From: Klebsiella africana
Lineage (GTDB): Bacteria > Pseudomonadota > Gammaproteobacteria > Enterobacterales > Enterobacteriaceae
Direction of reading: 5' to 3'
Length of the DNA stretch: 64,000 nucleotides
Assembly: GCF_020526085.1 (NCBI RefSeq)
Contig: NZ_CP084874.1
Location: forward strand, 4,154,001-4,218,000
Below, in pieces: positions 8,349 through 16,717 of the stretch. Below the pieces are notes generated by a model. That model did not search any database and was not told the origin of the DNA. It saw only the letters and a list, made by a program, of their open reading frames with translations. Both the position numbers and the translations under genes were made by a program. Positions within the stretch are counted from its first letter, which is position 1, and the number at the start of each line of letters is the position of its first letter.

Positions 8349-9566
8349 ATGAATCTGATTAAGAGTATTTCATCCATCGCCAGTTCATCGGTGCTTTCGC
8401 AGCTGATTGGCGCCTTTTCGGTCTGGCTTATCTCGCATCGCTACGGGATGGCGGAGGTCGGCCATTACGCGATGATTTACAGCAATGTGCTGATCGGCGC
8501 GCAGGTCTGTACCTTTGCTTCTCAGTTGCTAATCCCCCGTCAGGAGGATGACGAACTGGGACAAAACGTGGTGTTCTGCCTGCTACAGAGTCTGCTGATG
8601 GCCCTCCCCTGGGCGGTCATTACCGGGCTTATCTTCGAACTTAACATTGCGTTTCTCTATCTACTGACCTTTGGTTATGCGCTGGTGCTGGTGGCGGAAA
8701 ACCTTTCCCTGCGCGGCGGCAATTATCCTTTCCTGACCTTCCAGCGCATTGCGGTGTCGCTGGTGGTCGCTATTGCGCTGCTGGTGATGCCCAACCCAAC
8801 GCTGTTTTATCTGGCGTGGATGTTCGGGATCCTGCTGCTTCTGGTCACCTGCCTGATTCGCCTTTTTAACTTCAAAAGCTTAACGTTGCGCCACTTTTCG
8901 ATTGCGACGAATCTGCGTTTTTTACGCGAGCACTGGCAGCATATCAGCCGCGTCGGCAGCGCCGAGGTGCTGGCGATGGCCAGTAATAACTTGCCGACGA
9001 TGCTGATTAACATCTGGTTCTCGCCGCTGGTCGCCGGCTATTTTTCTGTAGTCAGCCGTTTCTGCCTGTCGCCGGTGATGATTATCGGTAACGCCGTTCG
9101 TAACTCCATTTTCTCTAAATGGTCGATGGATTTCCGCAACCACACCTTTAACTACCCGGAGTATAAAAAGGTTCGCCTGCTGTTGCTGGGTGCCGCCGCA
9201 GTCTGCATCCTTGGCATATGGATTGTCTATCCACTGGTGATGCGACTTGGCTTTAGCGAGGAGTGGCTGAAGTCGATTCCTACTTCGCGCTACATGTTGC
9301 CCTATCTGTTCGCCGCGCTGGCGGTCAGCCCGCTAACGGTGATTGAACTGATCTTTGGTTCCCGACGATACTTCCTACGTATTCAGATTGAACAGTTGCT
9401 GATTATCGTCATCGCCTTCATCGCCTTTCCATATCTTGGCGTCGGGTATGAAATCGCCCTACTGGCCTTCTCGCTTCTGACCTTTGCGCGTTACCTGTTC
9501 ATTCTGCTTAAAATGAATCAGCGTGCGAAAACGCTTTCGCTGCAGGAGCAGAAAATATGCAGCTAA
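8349..9566 (+). CDS. Wzx-like lipid-linked oligosaccharide flippase
   Basis: A 405-residue, highly hydrophobic protein with about 12 predicted membrane helices and the MOP/polysaccharide-transporter pattern: a serine-rich N-terminus (SSIASSSVLSQLIGAFSVWL), then paired helices with short basic loops. Family members flip undecaprenyl-diphosphate-linked repeat units across the inner membrane. It sits 5 bases after the copolymerase and overlaps the polymerase gene by 10 bases. Wzx proteins are poorly conserved, so the call rests on topology, length and context. Confidence 0.78.
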   Translation: MNLIKSISSIASSSVLSQLIGAFSVWLISHRYGMAEVGHYAMIYSNVLIGAQVCTFASQLLIPRQEDDELGQNVVFCLLQSLLMALPWAVITGLIFELNIAFLYLLTFGYALVLVAENLSLRGGNYPFLTFQRIAVSLVVAIALLVMPNPTLFYLAWMFGILLLLVTCLIRLFNFKSLTLRHFSIATNLRFLREHWQHISRVGSAEVLAMASNNLPTMLINIWFSPLVAGYFSVVSRFCLSPVMIIGNAVRNSIFSKWSMDFRNHTFNYPEYKKVRLLLLGAAAVCILGIWIVYPLVMRLGFSEEWLKSIPTSRYMLPYLFAALAVSPLTVIELIFGSRRYFLRIQIEQLLIIVIAFIAFPYLGVGYEIALLAFSLLTFARYLFILLKMNQRAKTLSLQEQKICS

Positions 9567-10966
9567 ACGCCGGCCGCTATCTCGAAGCCTATGCCCTGAT
9601 GACGCTAGTGTTCTGCGGGACGGTCCAGTATTTCACCGGTATCGCGGCCGTGCTGTGGCTGCCATTTTTTATGGTGCTGGTAATGGCGGTGCTGCTTCTG
9701 ATGCAGAGCCGCCCGCAGCCGCTGAGGCTCACCGGGCGTGAAAAACTGATACTGGCCCTGTACCTAACCTTTATCATTCTCGGGTTGGTCTCCACCATAC
9801 TGCAGTCGGGGATCGTGACCGCTATCGTCGGCTTTAAAAACGAACTGGCGCTCTCGCTTGTGATGTTGTGCATGCTGCTGGGCATGTTTAGTGAATCGCA
9901 ACTGCACCGTCTGACCCGGCTGTTCTACTGGATCTACTATGTGCAGATCCCGGTGGCTATCTATCAAGTCATATTTATCGTACCGAAACGGGTGGCATTC
10001 CGCGGCGAAGATGAGAAATGGGACTCGGTGGTCGGCACCTTCGGCGGCGATCCCATGGGCGGCGGCAACACTGCGGCGATGGGGATGTTCTGCCTGCTGA
10101 TCATGCTTATGAAAGTATCAGAGTTTAAGCATGGTATCTGCTCATTCAAATCGCTGGTTATCCATATCGCGCTGGGTTTCTTCCTCTGCGTGGTCGGTGA
10201 AGTGAAATTCGTGATTCTGCTGTCGCCGTTCCTGCTGGCACTGCTGTGGATCCTGCCCGGCTACGTGAGCGGCGTGAGTAAAGTCAGTCTGCGATCGCTG
10301 CTGATCATCGCCGCCGGCATGGCGCTATTAATATTTGTCGCCATTACCGTGTTGGCTTCCAACTATTCGTCGGCCTTCGGTGGCGACCCGACAAAAAGCG
10401 CGTTGTCGGTGTTTATCGATTCGCTGGGCTATATTTTTGATACTAACTATATTATGCCAAGCGGCGAACTGGGGCGTTTTACCACCGTCTTTTTCTGGCT
10501 ACAACATAACGAACTATTTGGTCCAGGCGGCATGCTGTTTGGGTACGGCCTTAACGCCACCAACAGTGGCAGTACCGTCTCTCCGGGCTATATCGGCGCC
10601 TGGTATCACCTCATCCTCGACTCCACCGCGTTGAGCATGTTGCTGTGGGAAGTGGGGATTATCGGCATTATTCTTTTTATTGCCATGATCATCGCGGTTC
10701 TCGTCGCTATGCGGCCCAAAGAAACCTTTTCGCGTCATGATCTTAACCGTGAGGATCTGCAACTTCTCAGTTCGGCGCCAGCATTTTTCGTTTTTGTCAT
10801 TGGCTGTCTACTCAGTCTGCCGTATAGCCAGATCCTGATGATCATGCCCATGCTACAGTTTTTATTATGGTTGTCCCTGGGGGCGCTGATTGTCATCCAC
10901 CGCTCTGTCCTTTTGAACTCCGGTACCCACTATGAACAAAACGCCATCTATCACCGTCAGCATTAA
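9557..10966 (+). CDS. Wzy-like polysaccharide repeat-unit polymerase
   Basis: A 469-residue multi-spanning protein (about 11 helices) with a large hydrophilic loop at about 280-365 that contains GYGLNATNSGSTVSPG, as in O-antigen ligase/polymerase (Wzy_C-like) proteins, where the large periplasmic loop carries the active arginines. It should join repeat units at the periplasmic face. A good ribosome site (CAGGAG) precedes the ATG inside the end of the flippase gene. The 3' end overlaps the next glycosyltransferase by 35 bases. Sequence identity in this family is very low; the assignment depends on topology and on its place between Wzx and the glycosyltransferases. Confidence 0.75.
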   Translation: MQLNAGRYLEAYALMTLVFCGTVQYFTGIAAVLWLPFFMVLVMAVLLLMQSRPQPLRLTGREKLILALYLTFIILGLVSTILQSGIVTAIVGFKNELALSLVMLCMLLGMFSESQLHRLTRLFYWIYYVQIPVAIYQVIFIVPKRVAFRGEDEKWDSVVGTFGGDPMGGGNTAAMGMFCLLIMLMKVSEFKHGICSFKSLVIHIALGFFLCVVGEVKFVILLSPFLLALLWILPGYVSGVSKVSLRSLLIIAAGMALLIFVAITVLASNYSSAFGGDPTKSALSVFIDSLGYIFDTNYIMPSGELGRFTTVFFWLQHNELFGPGGMLFGYGLNATNSGSTVSPGYIGAWYHLILDSTALSMLLWEVGIIGIILFIAMIIAVLVAMRPKETFSRHDLNREDLQLLSSAPAFFVFVIGCLLSLPYSQILMIMPMLQFLLWLSLGALIVIHRSVLLNSGTHYEQNAIYHRQH

Positions 10967-11957
10967 AACCCTGAACGAAGCACGGGGCATCGAGAAAACG
11001 ATCGACAGCGTGCGCAAACAACTGCAGCCCTATCCGCATCAGATCATCGTTGCCGACAGCTTATCGATGGATAACACCCGCGAACTGGCGATCGCGAAAG
11101 GCGCAATGGTGGTATGCCTGGATAACGCCGCCGACCGCTGCTGCGGCATCGGCCACCAGCTAGGCTGGCTGTATAGCGAAGGCGATTATCTGCTGCTGCT
11201 GGATGGCGACATGGAACTGGAGCCGGGCTTTTTGGATACAGCCGTCGAGTTTCTGCAAACCCACCCGGAATACGCAGGGGTGGCAGGTAACGTCGAGATG
11301 GACGATGCTTCGAACTATGAGTTCAAATCACGTAAGCAACGTCTTCATCTGATTTATCCGCTGGGCGATACCGATCATTTAGGCGGCGGCGGCCTTTACC
11401 GACGCGAGGCGATCGAGAAAATCGGCTACCTGACAAACCTCAATTTGCACAGCTATGAAGAGGCGGAGCTTGGCATTCGTCTGCTGGCGGCGGGATATAA
11501 ACTACATCGTCTGGCTGTGCCCTACTTTAGCCATGTCTCCCATACCATGCCGACCTTTAAGATGCTGGCCTACCGTTGGAAGAACGGCTTCCTGTGGGCA
11601 TCGGGGGAACTGCTGCGCACTAGCTGGGGCAAAGCGCATTTCCCGGCGGCACTGAGAATTGTGCGTAATGAGCTGATCTTCACCCTCTATCTTCTGGTTT
11701 TACTGGTCTGCCTGTTGACCTTTAACGGCAAAGTCATCGCCATAGCCCTGCTGCCGCTGCTGGCGTTTATCGCCCTGAAGGCAATTAAAAATAAATCGCT
11801 GCGCGATGGCGTGCAGAGCGCCATTAATTTATCGCTATTTTCAGCGGGACTATTGCGCGGCCTGATTAAAGCGGTCCGCGATCCGATGAAACGCCCGGCG
11901 GTGACCGTCTCGAATCCACAGCATATTGATATTGAAAATGAAAATTCTCTTCGTTAA
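10932..11957 (+). CDS. Family 2 glycosyltransferase, membrane-anchored
   Basis: A 341-residue GT2 (GT-A fold) enzyme. The N-terminal nucleotide-binding strand is at ITVSIKTLNEARGI (7-20), the metal/sugar-nucleotide DGD motif at 91-93, a Gly-rich acceptor segment (GGGGLYRREA) at about 151-160 and a probable catalytic acidic region (SYEEAELG) at about 174-181. Two hydrophobic helices (about 249-264 and 268-286) should hold it at the inner membrane. It adds one sugar of the lipid-linked repeat unit; donor and linkage are unknown. It overlaps its upstream neighbour by 35 bases and its downstream neighbour by 20. Confidence 0.85.
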   Translation: MNKTPSITVSIKTLNEARGIEKTIDSVRKQLQPYPHQIIVADSLSMDNTRELAIAKGAMVVCLDNAADRCCGIGHQLGWLYSEGDYLLLLDGDMELEPGFLDTAVEFLQTHPEYAGVAGNVEMDDASNYEFKSRKQRLHLIYPLGDTDHLGGGGLYRREAIEKIGYLTNLNLHSYEEAELGIRLLAAGYKLHRLAVPYFSHVSHTMPTFKMLAYRWKNGFLWASGELLRTSWGKAHFPAALRIVRNELIFTLYLLVLLVCLLTFNGKVIAIALLPLLAFIALKAIKNKSLRDGVQSAINLSLFSAGLLRGLIKAVRDPMKRPAVTVSNPQHIDIENENSLR

Positions 11958-13152
11958 CAAATTCTTCTTTATCAAAGGCGGCGCGGAAACCGTTTATTTT
12001 CAGGAGCGCGACGCAATGCTGCAAGCCGGCTACCAGGTCGTCGACTTCAGCATGCATCACGCGGAAAATAAACCGTCGCCGTGGGAGGATTTTTTCGTCC
12101 ATAACGTCGATTACCACAGCAGTCACGGCCTGATGAGCAAAATCAAAGCCGGGGTAGACTTTATTTATAATGCCGAGGCCTGTGCAAAGCTCAACACGCT
12201 TTTGTTACGCGAGCGGCCGGATATTGTTCATTTTCATAATATCTATCACCAGCTTACGCCTGCCGTTATCGGCGTGGCGAAACGCTTTGGCTGCAAAACG
12301 GTACTGACCGCCCACGATTACAAAATCGTCTGTCCTTCGTACACCATGCTGCGCGATGGTTATGTCTGCGAAGAGTGTCTGACCGGGTCGGTGATAAACG
12401 CCTTTCGTCACCGCTGCCAGCAGGGCGATACTTTCAAAAGTCTCCTGCTATCGCTGGAAGCCTACTGGCAGAAGTTCGCTAAGAATTACGCCATGCTCGA
12501 CTGCATCATCGCCCCGAGCGAGTTTATGCGCCAGACCCTGCTGCGTAAGCTGCCCGACGCCCGCATTGAAGTGATCGTCAACGGTATTGATGCCGACAGC
12601 ACCGTGCCCGGCGACACCGCAGGCGACTATTTTCTCTATATTGGCCGCCTGAGCCGGGAAAAAGGCGTACCGACGCTGGCGCAGGCGCAGAAAAAAATGC
12701 AGGAGAAGATGCCGCTTAAGATTGTCGGCGACGGCCCATTGGGCACAGACCTGCGCGCGCGTTTCAGCGGCCCACAGTTCCTCGGCTATATGAAACACGG
12801 CGAGGAGCTGAATAACCTTATTCGCGGGGCCCGCGCGGTAGTCGTCCCCTCTGAATATTATGAAAACTGCTCCATGTCAGTGCTCGAAGCCATGGCTTTT
12901 GGTCGCCCGGTGATCGGCGGCAATATTGGCGGTATCCCGGAACAGATCCGTGACGGCGTCGACGGCTATCTGATTGAACCCGGCAATAGCGACGCGCTGG
13001 CACAACTGATGGACAAACTGGCTGCAGACCCTGAGCTGGCCCGCAATATGGGAATTAACGCCCGCCAGCGGCTGGAAGAAAAATACGATCTCGCCCACCA
13101 TATGCAGGTGCTGCAAGCGCTTTATCAGCAACTTGTCGGGGAGAAAAAATGA
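11938..13152 (+). CDS. Family 4 glycosyltransferase
   Basis: A 404-residue GT-B retaining glycosyltransferase. The N-terminal domain opens with KILFVNKFFFIKGGAET, typical of GT4. The C-terminal domain has YIGRLSREKG (about 234-243) and the E-x7-E signature at Glu309 and Glu317 (ENCSMSVLE) for nucleotide-sugar binding. A Cys-containing segment (CPSYTMLRDGYVCEEC, about 132-147) recalls metal-binding insertions seen in some GT4 enzymes. I chose the ATG at 11938 (MKILFV) over an upstream TTG at 11926. The gene overlaps the next one by 4 bases. Donor and acceptor are unknown. Confidence 0.87.
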   Translation: MKILFVNKFFFIKGGAETVYFQERDAMLQAGYQVVDFSMHHAENKPSPWEDFFVHNVDYHSSHGLMSKIKAGVDFIYNAEACAKLNTLLLRERPDIVHFHNIYHQLTPAVIGVAKRFGCKTVLTAHDYKIVCPSYTMLRDGYVCEECLTGSVINAFRHRCQQGDTFKSLLLSLEAYWQKFAKNYAMLDCIIAPSEFMRQTLLRKLPDARIEVIVNGIDADSTVPGDTAGDYFLYIGRLSREKGVPTLAQAQKKMQEKMPLKIVGDGPLGTDLRARFSGPQFLGYMKHGEELNNLIRGARAVVVPSEYYENCSMSVLEAMAFGRPVIGGNIGGIPEQIRDGVDGYLIEPGNSDALAQLMDKLAADPELARNMGINARQRLEEKYDLAHHMQVLQALYQQLVGEKK

Positions 13153-14249
13153 CCATCAAAGTCACGGTATTAGGCACTCGCGGGATCCCCGATGTGCAGG
13201 GCGGTGTCGAAACGCACTGCCAGAATTTATACCCGGAAATCTATCGCCAGGGCAGCGCAGAAGTCTGCGTGATCGCCCGCTCACCGTATGTGAACTACTG
13301 CCGCAGTGAATACCATGGCGTTAAACTCAAGAGCCTGTGGGCACCGAAAAGCCGTAAATTCGAGGCCATTATTCACTCGACGCTGGCGGCATTCAGTACC
13401 TTATTCGACGGCTCCAACGTGGTTCATGTTCACGCCGTTGGCCCCGGCCTGGTGGTGCCGTTACTGCGTCTGCTGGGAAAACGCGTTGTCTTTACCCATC
13501 ATGGCCCGGATTACGATCGGCAGAAATGGGGCCGGATGGCCAAAGAAATGCTGCGCCTTGGCGAAAAATGGGCGGTGAAATACGCCAATGAAGTGATCGT
13601 CATTTCCGAGGTCATCAATAATCTGATTAAGCACAAGCATGGCCGACATAACGCCCACGTTATCTACAACGGCGTGCGCCAGGCCGAACTGCCGCCTGCG
13701 GATCGGCAGACGACGATCCTCGATAAATACGGTCTAAAACCGGGCCAGTATATCGTTGCCGTGGCCCGTTTTGTCGAAGAGAAAGGATTGCACGATCTCG
13801 TTGCCGCCTATGCCGCCGCCGGGTGTTCGGTACCGCTGGTGCTCATTGGAGATGCCGACCACGCCGATGAATATAGCGAGCGTTTGAAGCAGCAGGCGGG
13901 CGCCACGCCAAATGTCATCCTCACCGGCTTTATCAGCGGCGCGCCGCTGCATACGCTTTTCTCGCAGGCCGGGCTATTCGTGCTGCCCTCTTATCATGAA
14001 GGATTACCAATCGCGCTGCTGGAAGCCATGTCGTGGTCGCTGCCGGTGGTGGTCAGCGACATTCCGGCCAACCTTGAAATTGGCCTGCCGCCAGCGGACT
14101 ACTTTCCTGTCGGCAACGTTCCGGCTCTGACACAGAAACTGCAGCAATGGGCCGCAGGAGAAACAGCAGATTACCGTGAGTTTATGCCGAAGTACCGTTG
14201 GCCGGAAATTGCCGCGCAAACCGCGCAAGTCTATCAGCGCTTAACGTAA
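13149..14249 (+). CDS. Family 4 glycosyltransferase with DUF1972-type N-terminus
   Basis: A 366-residue GT-B enzyme. The N-terminus (TVLGTRGIPDVQGGVETHCQ, 6-25) is the DUF1972 form found in capsule and O-antigen transferases, including rhamnosyltransferase-like enzymes. HHGPDYDRQKWG lies at 117-128, VARFVEEKG at about 205-213, and the E-x7-E motif at Glu284 and Glu292. The start ATG overlaps the previous stop, so translation is coupled. It is the third glycosyltransferase in the operon besides the initiating enzyme, suggesting a repeat unit of about four sugars if each adds one residue. Confidence 0.87.
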   Translation: MTIKVTVLGTRGIPDVQGGVETHCQNLYPEIYRQGSAEVCVIARSPYVNYCRSEYHGVKLKSLWAPKSRKFEAIIHSTLAAFSTLFDGSNVVHVHAVGPGLVVPLLRLLGKRVVFTHHGPDYDRQKWGRMAKEMLRLGEKWAVKYANEVIVISEVINNLIKHKHGRHNAHVIYNGVRQAELPPADRQTTILDKYGLKPGQYIVAVARFVEEKGLHDLVAAYAAAGCSVPLVLIGDADHADEYSERLKQQAGATPNVILTGFISGAPLHTLFSQAGLFVLPSYHEGLPIALLEAMSWSLPVVVSDIPANLEIGLPPADYFPVGNVPALTQKLQQWAAGETADYREFMPKYRWPEIAAQTAQVYQRLT

Positions 14250-14260
14250 GCAGGTCACTC

Positions 14261-14674
14261 GTGCCGAAATCTACAGCTGAACTGGTGGTCGAGCGCTTTT
14301 ATGCCGCGCTTGACCAGGAGGTGGAAACCTCATTAACCGCAGAGCAGAAACGGGGAATCGAGCAGGCGCTGGTGCGCGCCAACCTGGCGTCACGCCATCG
14401 CATCGATTTTCGCCACAGCTTTCCGTTCCTGCATCGCCGCTATTTCGTGGTTTTTCTTTTTGGCCGGGATCTGCGCAAGGTTTCGCGCGAGAGCACCCTG
14501 TTTGGGCGCATCTTCGCGACCCTGCTGATTACACTTGGCGTAGTGTTCGCCCTGCTGTCGATCCTGCTGGCGCTCTATATGCTGAAATCAGCATTAGGGA
14601 TTGATGTATTTAAAAATTTCCACGTCGGTATCTGGACGTGGTTTGTTAATCTTCATGACCACATGACAAAGTGA
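14261..14674 (+). CDS. Small membrane protein of unknown function in the exopolysaccharide operon
   Basis: I do not recognise this 137-residue protein. A GTG at 14261 is taken as the start because it follows the previous stop by 11 bases with AAGCAGG upstream; a longer reading would run back through the preceding glycosyltransferase gene. Residues 1-80 are soluble and charged, including KSTAELVVERFYAALD and a basic stretch HRRYFVVFLFGRDLRK. One strong membrane helix lies at about 85-107 (IFATLLITLGVVFALLSIL), followed by a short tail. The single-span layout inside a polysaccharide operon suggests an accessory or assembly factor for the inner-membrane machinery. No function is claimed. Confidence 0.7.
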   Translation: MPKSTAELVVERFYAALDQEVETSLTAEQKRGIEQALVRANLASRHRIDFRHSFPFLHRRYFVVFLFGRDLRKVSRESTLFGRIFATLLITLGVVFALLSILLALYMLKSALGIDVFKNFHVGIWTWFVNLHDHMTK

Positions 14675-14681
14675 ATTGAGT

Positions 14682-16097
14682 ATGGCGATATTGTCTCTGC
14701 CCAAAGCTAGCCTGTTTCGCGCCCTGCTGCTGACAGGCGCGTTGGCGTCAGCATCCGTTGGCGCGCAAACCACGGTCATCACCCCGCTTCCTTTCGATGG
14801 CCTGCTCACTAATCCGGGCATCGGCGTCGCCAGCTTCCATGATGGCTATGGTGAAAAACCAACCCGTGCAGAGTATCCCAATACCGGTTTTGAATACGAT
14901 CGCTTCTACTGGAGCGAGCTGGAACCCCAGGAAGGGGTTTATAATTTCGCGCCGATCGATAACGCCTTTAGCGTCGCCGCCAGCCATCAGCCAGCCATGA
15001 ACGTCGGCCTACGGGTAATGGCGCTTGACGAGCCGCAAACGGGATCGAAAATTCCCGACTGGTTGATCGCCAAAGGGATCAAGGGCCAGTGGGTCGCCGA
15101 TGGCAAAACCTTCGTGCCGGATCTCAGCGATCCAACCTTTATCGCCTATGCGCAGAAACTGCTGAACGCCCTCGGTCAGCGCTATGACGGCAATCCGGAA
15201 CTAGCCTTCATCGATATCGGTATGGTCGGATCCTGGGGCGAATGGCATAACTCCAACTTTAGCGACATTCCGCCGTTAATGGAGAAATACACGCCGGAGC
15301 AGCTCAATCGCTATGTTGATATGCATTTCGATAGCTTCCCGAAAACGCCGAAAGTCATGCTGATTAGCGGCGGCGATTCGCTGGCCTGGGCCAGCCGCCG
15401 CGGCGCGGGCTGGCGGGCGGACTGCTGGGGGGACTGGCATAATTTCTCCAGCGAGTGGAGCCATATGCGCGATGATTATCCGCAGCGGCTGGCCGCCGCC
15501 CAGGCCGCGGCGCCTGGTTTTGTCGATAGCTGGAAACGGGCGCCCGTCAGCCTTGAGATCTGCGGCTATATGAGCGAATGGCAGAGCGTGCAGCACTACA
15601 CGCGTGAAGAGGTGCAGGCCACCTTCGACTGGGCGCTGCAGCAACACGCCAGCAGCCTGAACCTGAAATCGCGACCGATTCCGACGGAATACCGCGATAT
15701 TGTCGACAAAGCCTTACTGCGAATCGGCTACCGGTTCCGGGTCAACAAACTCGCCTTCGAGACGCCGGTTAAGGCTGGTAAGCCGTTAGCGGTTAGTGTC
15801 ACCTGGCGTAATGATGGCGTCGCCCCGGCTTACCTGTTCTACCCGGTACAATGGCGCGTGGTTAACGCCGCAGGCGCCACGGTTACCCAGTTAAAAACGC
15901 AGGATGATGTGCGCCGCTGGCTGCCGGGGGATATGCAAAGCACTGTCACTCTCACGCTACCCGCCTCGCTTCCTGCCGGCAATTACGCGCTGCAGACCGC
16001 CATTACCGATGCCCAGAGCAAACCGCGCCTCCAGCTGGCCAACGAAGGCAAAACCGCCGACGGCTGGTATCAACTGACCACGTTTTTAATAAAATGA
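14682..16097 (+). CDS. Secreted DUF4832 glycoside-hydrolase-like protein
   Basis: A 471-residue protein with a signal peptide (about 1-28, ending ASVGA). The next ~300 residues look like a glycosidase TIM barrel: NPGIGVASFHDG, FYWSELEPQEGVYNF (the W..LEP.EG pattern near the first barrel strands), a probable catalytic-acid segment GMVGSWGEWHNSN and CGYMSEWQSV. A C-terminal beta domain of DUF4832 type follows (about 345-470, AGKPLAVSVTWRNDGVAPAY). It probably cuts or trims the polymer in the periplasm or at the surface. The ATG at 14682 lies 7 bases after the previous stop; a TTG at 14676 is the alternative. Substrate and enzyme activity are inferred. Confidence 0.8.
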   Translation: MAILSLPKASLFRALLLTGALASASVGAQTTVITPLPFDGLLTNPGIGVASFHDGYGEKPTRAEYPNTGFEYDRFYWSELEPQEGVYNFAPIDNAFSVAASHQPAMNVGLRVMALDEPQTGSKIPDWLIAKGIKGQWVADGKTFVPDLSDPTFIAYAQKLLNALGQRYDGNPELAFIDIGMVGSWGEWHNSNFSDIPPLMEKYTPEQLNRYVDMHFDSFPKTPKVMLISGGDSLAWASRRGAGWRADCWGDWHNFSSEWSHMRDDYPQRLAAAQAAAPGFVDSWKRAPVSLEICGYMSEWQSVQHYTREEVQATFDWALQQHASSLNLKSRPIPTEYRDIVDKALLRIGYRFRVNKLAFETPVKAGKPLAVSVTWRNDGVAPAYLFYPVQWRVVNAAGATVTQLKTQDDVRRWLPGDMQSTVTLTLPASLPAGNYALQTAITDAQSKPRLQLANEGKTADGWYQLTTFLIK

Positions 16098-16110
16098 GTG
16101 TTAGGGAAAA

Positions 16111-16635
16111 GTGAAGGTTAATGCCATAAGCCAGATTCTCCGCGAGATCACAGCCAACGGCAGTATGAAGGCGAAAACCGCGATTCTGCTCTATCGACTC
16201 GCGACGCTGTATCGTAGCCGCAACTCGTTTTACAAGCTGCTCGGCATGCTATTCGTTATTCTCAATAAACTGATTAACGAGTGCCTGTTTTGCGTCGAAC
16301 TACCGTGGCAGACGCGGATCGGCTACGGACTGAAGCTGTACCATCCACATTGCATCGTCCTCAATCGCGGTACCGTAATCGGTAAAAACTGTATTCTGCG
16401 TCAGGGAACCACCATCGGCAGCCTGACGGATAGCGAAGGCCACGAAGGGGCAAGCCCGGTGATTGGCAATAACGTCGAATTCGGCGCCCACGCGATGGTC
16501 ATCGGCCCGGTGAGGTTGGGTGATAATGTCAAAATTGGCGCGGGTACCGTGGTGACGAAAGATCTGGCCGCCGGACAAGTGGTAGTCAGTCAGCCGTTCC
16601 GGGTGTTGCACACTCATCGCGAGATGCAAGAATAA
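16111..16635 (+). CDS. Serine-acetyltransferase-like (left-handed beta-helix) acyltransferase
   Basis: A 174-residue hexapeptide-repeat transferase. The N-terminal 80 residues are helical and hydrophobic (LLYRLATLYRSR, LLGMLFVILNKLI). From about 85 on come left-handed beta-helix repeats, including VLNRGTVIGKNCILRQGTTI and a SPVIGNNVEFGAHAMV stretch. The layout matches the short serine O-acetyltransferase-like enzymes common in polysaccharide clusters, which usually acetylate a sugar rather than serine. It starts with GTG after AGGGAAAA, 13 bases beyond the DUF4832 gene, and is the last gene of the operon. Likely role: O-acetylation of the repeat unit; the acceptor is unknown. Confidence 0.82.
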   Translation: MKVNAISQILREITANGSMKAKTAILLYRLATLYRSRNSFYKLLGMLFVILNKLINECLFCVELPWQTRIGYGLKLYHPHCIVLNRGTVIGKNCILRQGTTIGSLTDSEGHEGASPVIGNNVEFGAHAMVIGPVRLGDNVKIGAGTVVTKDLAAGQVVVSQPFRVLHTHREMQE

Positions 16636-16677
16636 CGACATGTAAAGCGTAACAACAGTATATCATTCCCGGGAGTC

Positions 16678-16704
16678 ATCCGCTTCCCGGGACAGGAAGC
16701 GGAT
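16678..16704. terminator. Strong hairpin between the exopolysaccharide operon and crl
   Basis: ATCCGCTTCC (16678-16687) and GGAAGCGGAT (16695-16704) form a perfect 10-bp stem with a 7-base loop, in the 82-base gap between two convergent genes. No T-run follows on either strand, so it may act as a weak bidirectional terminator or a 3'-end stabiliser. Two copies of the palindrome TCCCGGGA (16667-16674 and 16685-16692) overlap it. Confidence 0.5.
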
Positions 16705-16717
16705 ACCAGAGTATGGC

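Noticed and set aside
14198..14260. N-terminal extension of the small membrane protein
   Set aside because: It lies within the end of the upstream glycosyltransferase gene and its composition does not fit; a GTG at 14261 with an upstream purine-rich site is better.
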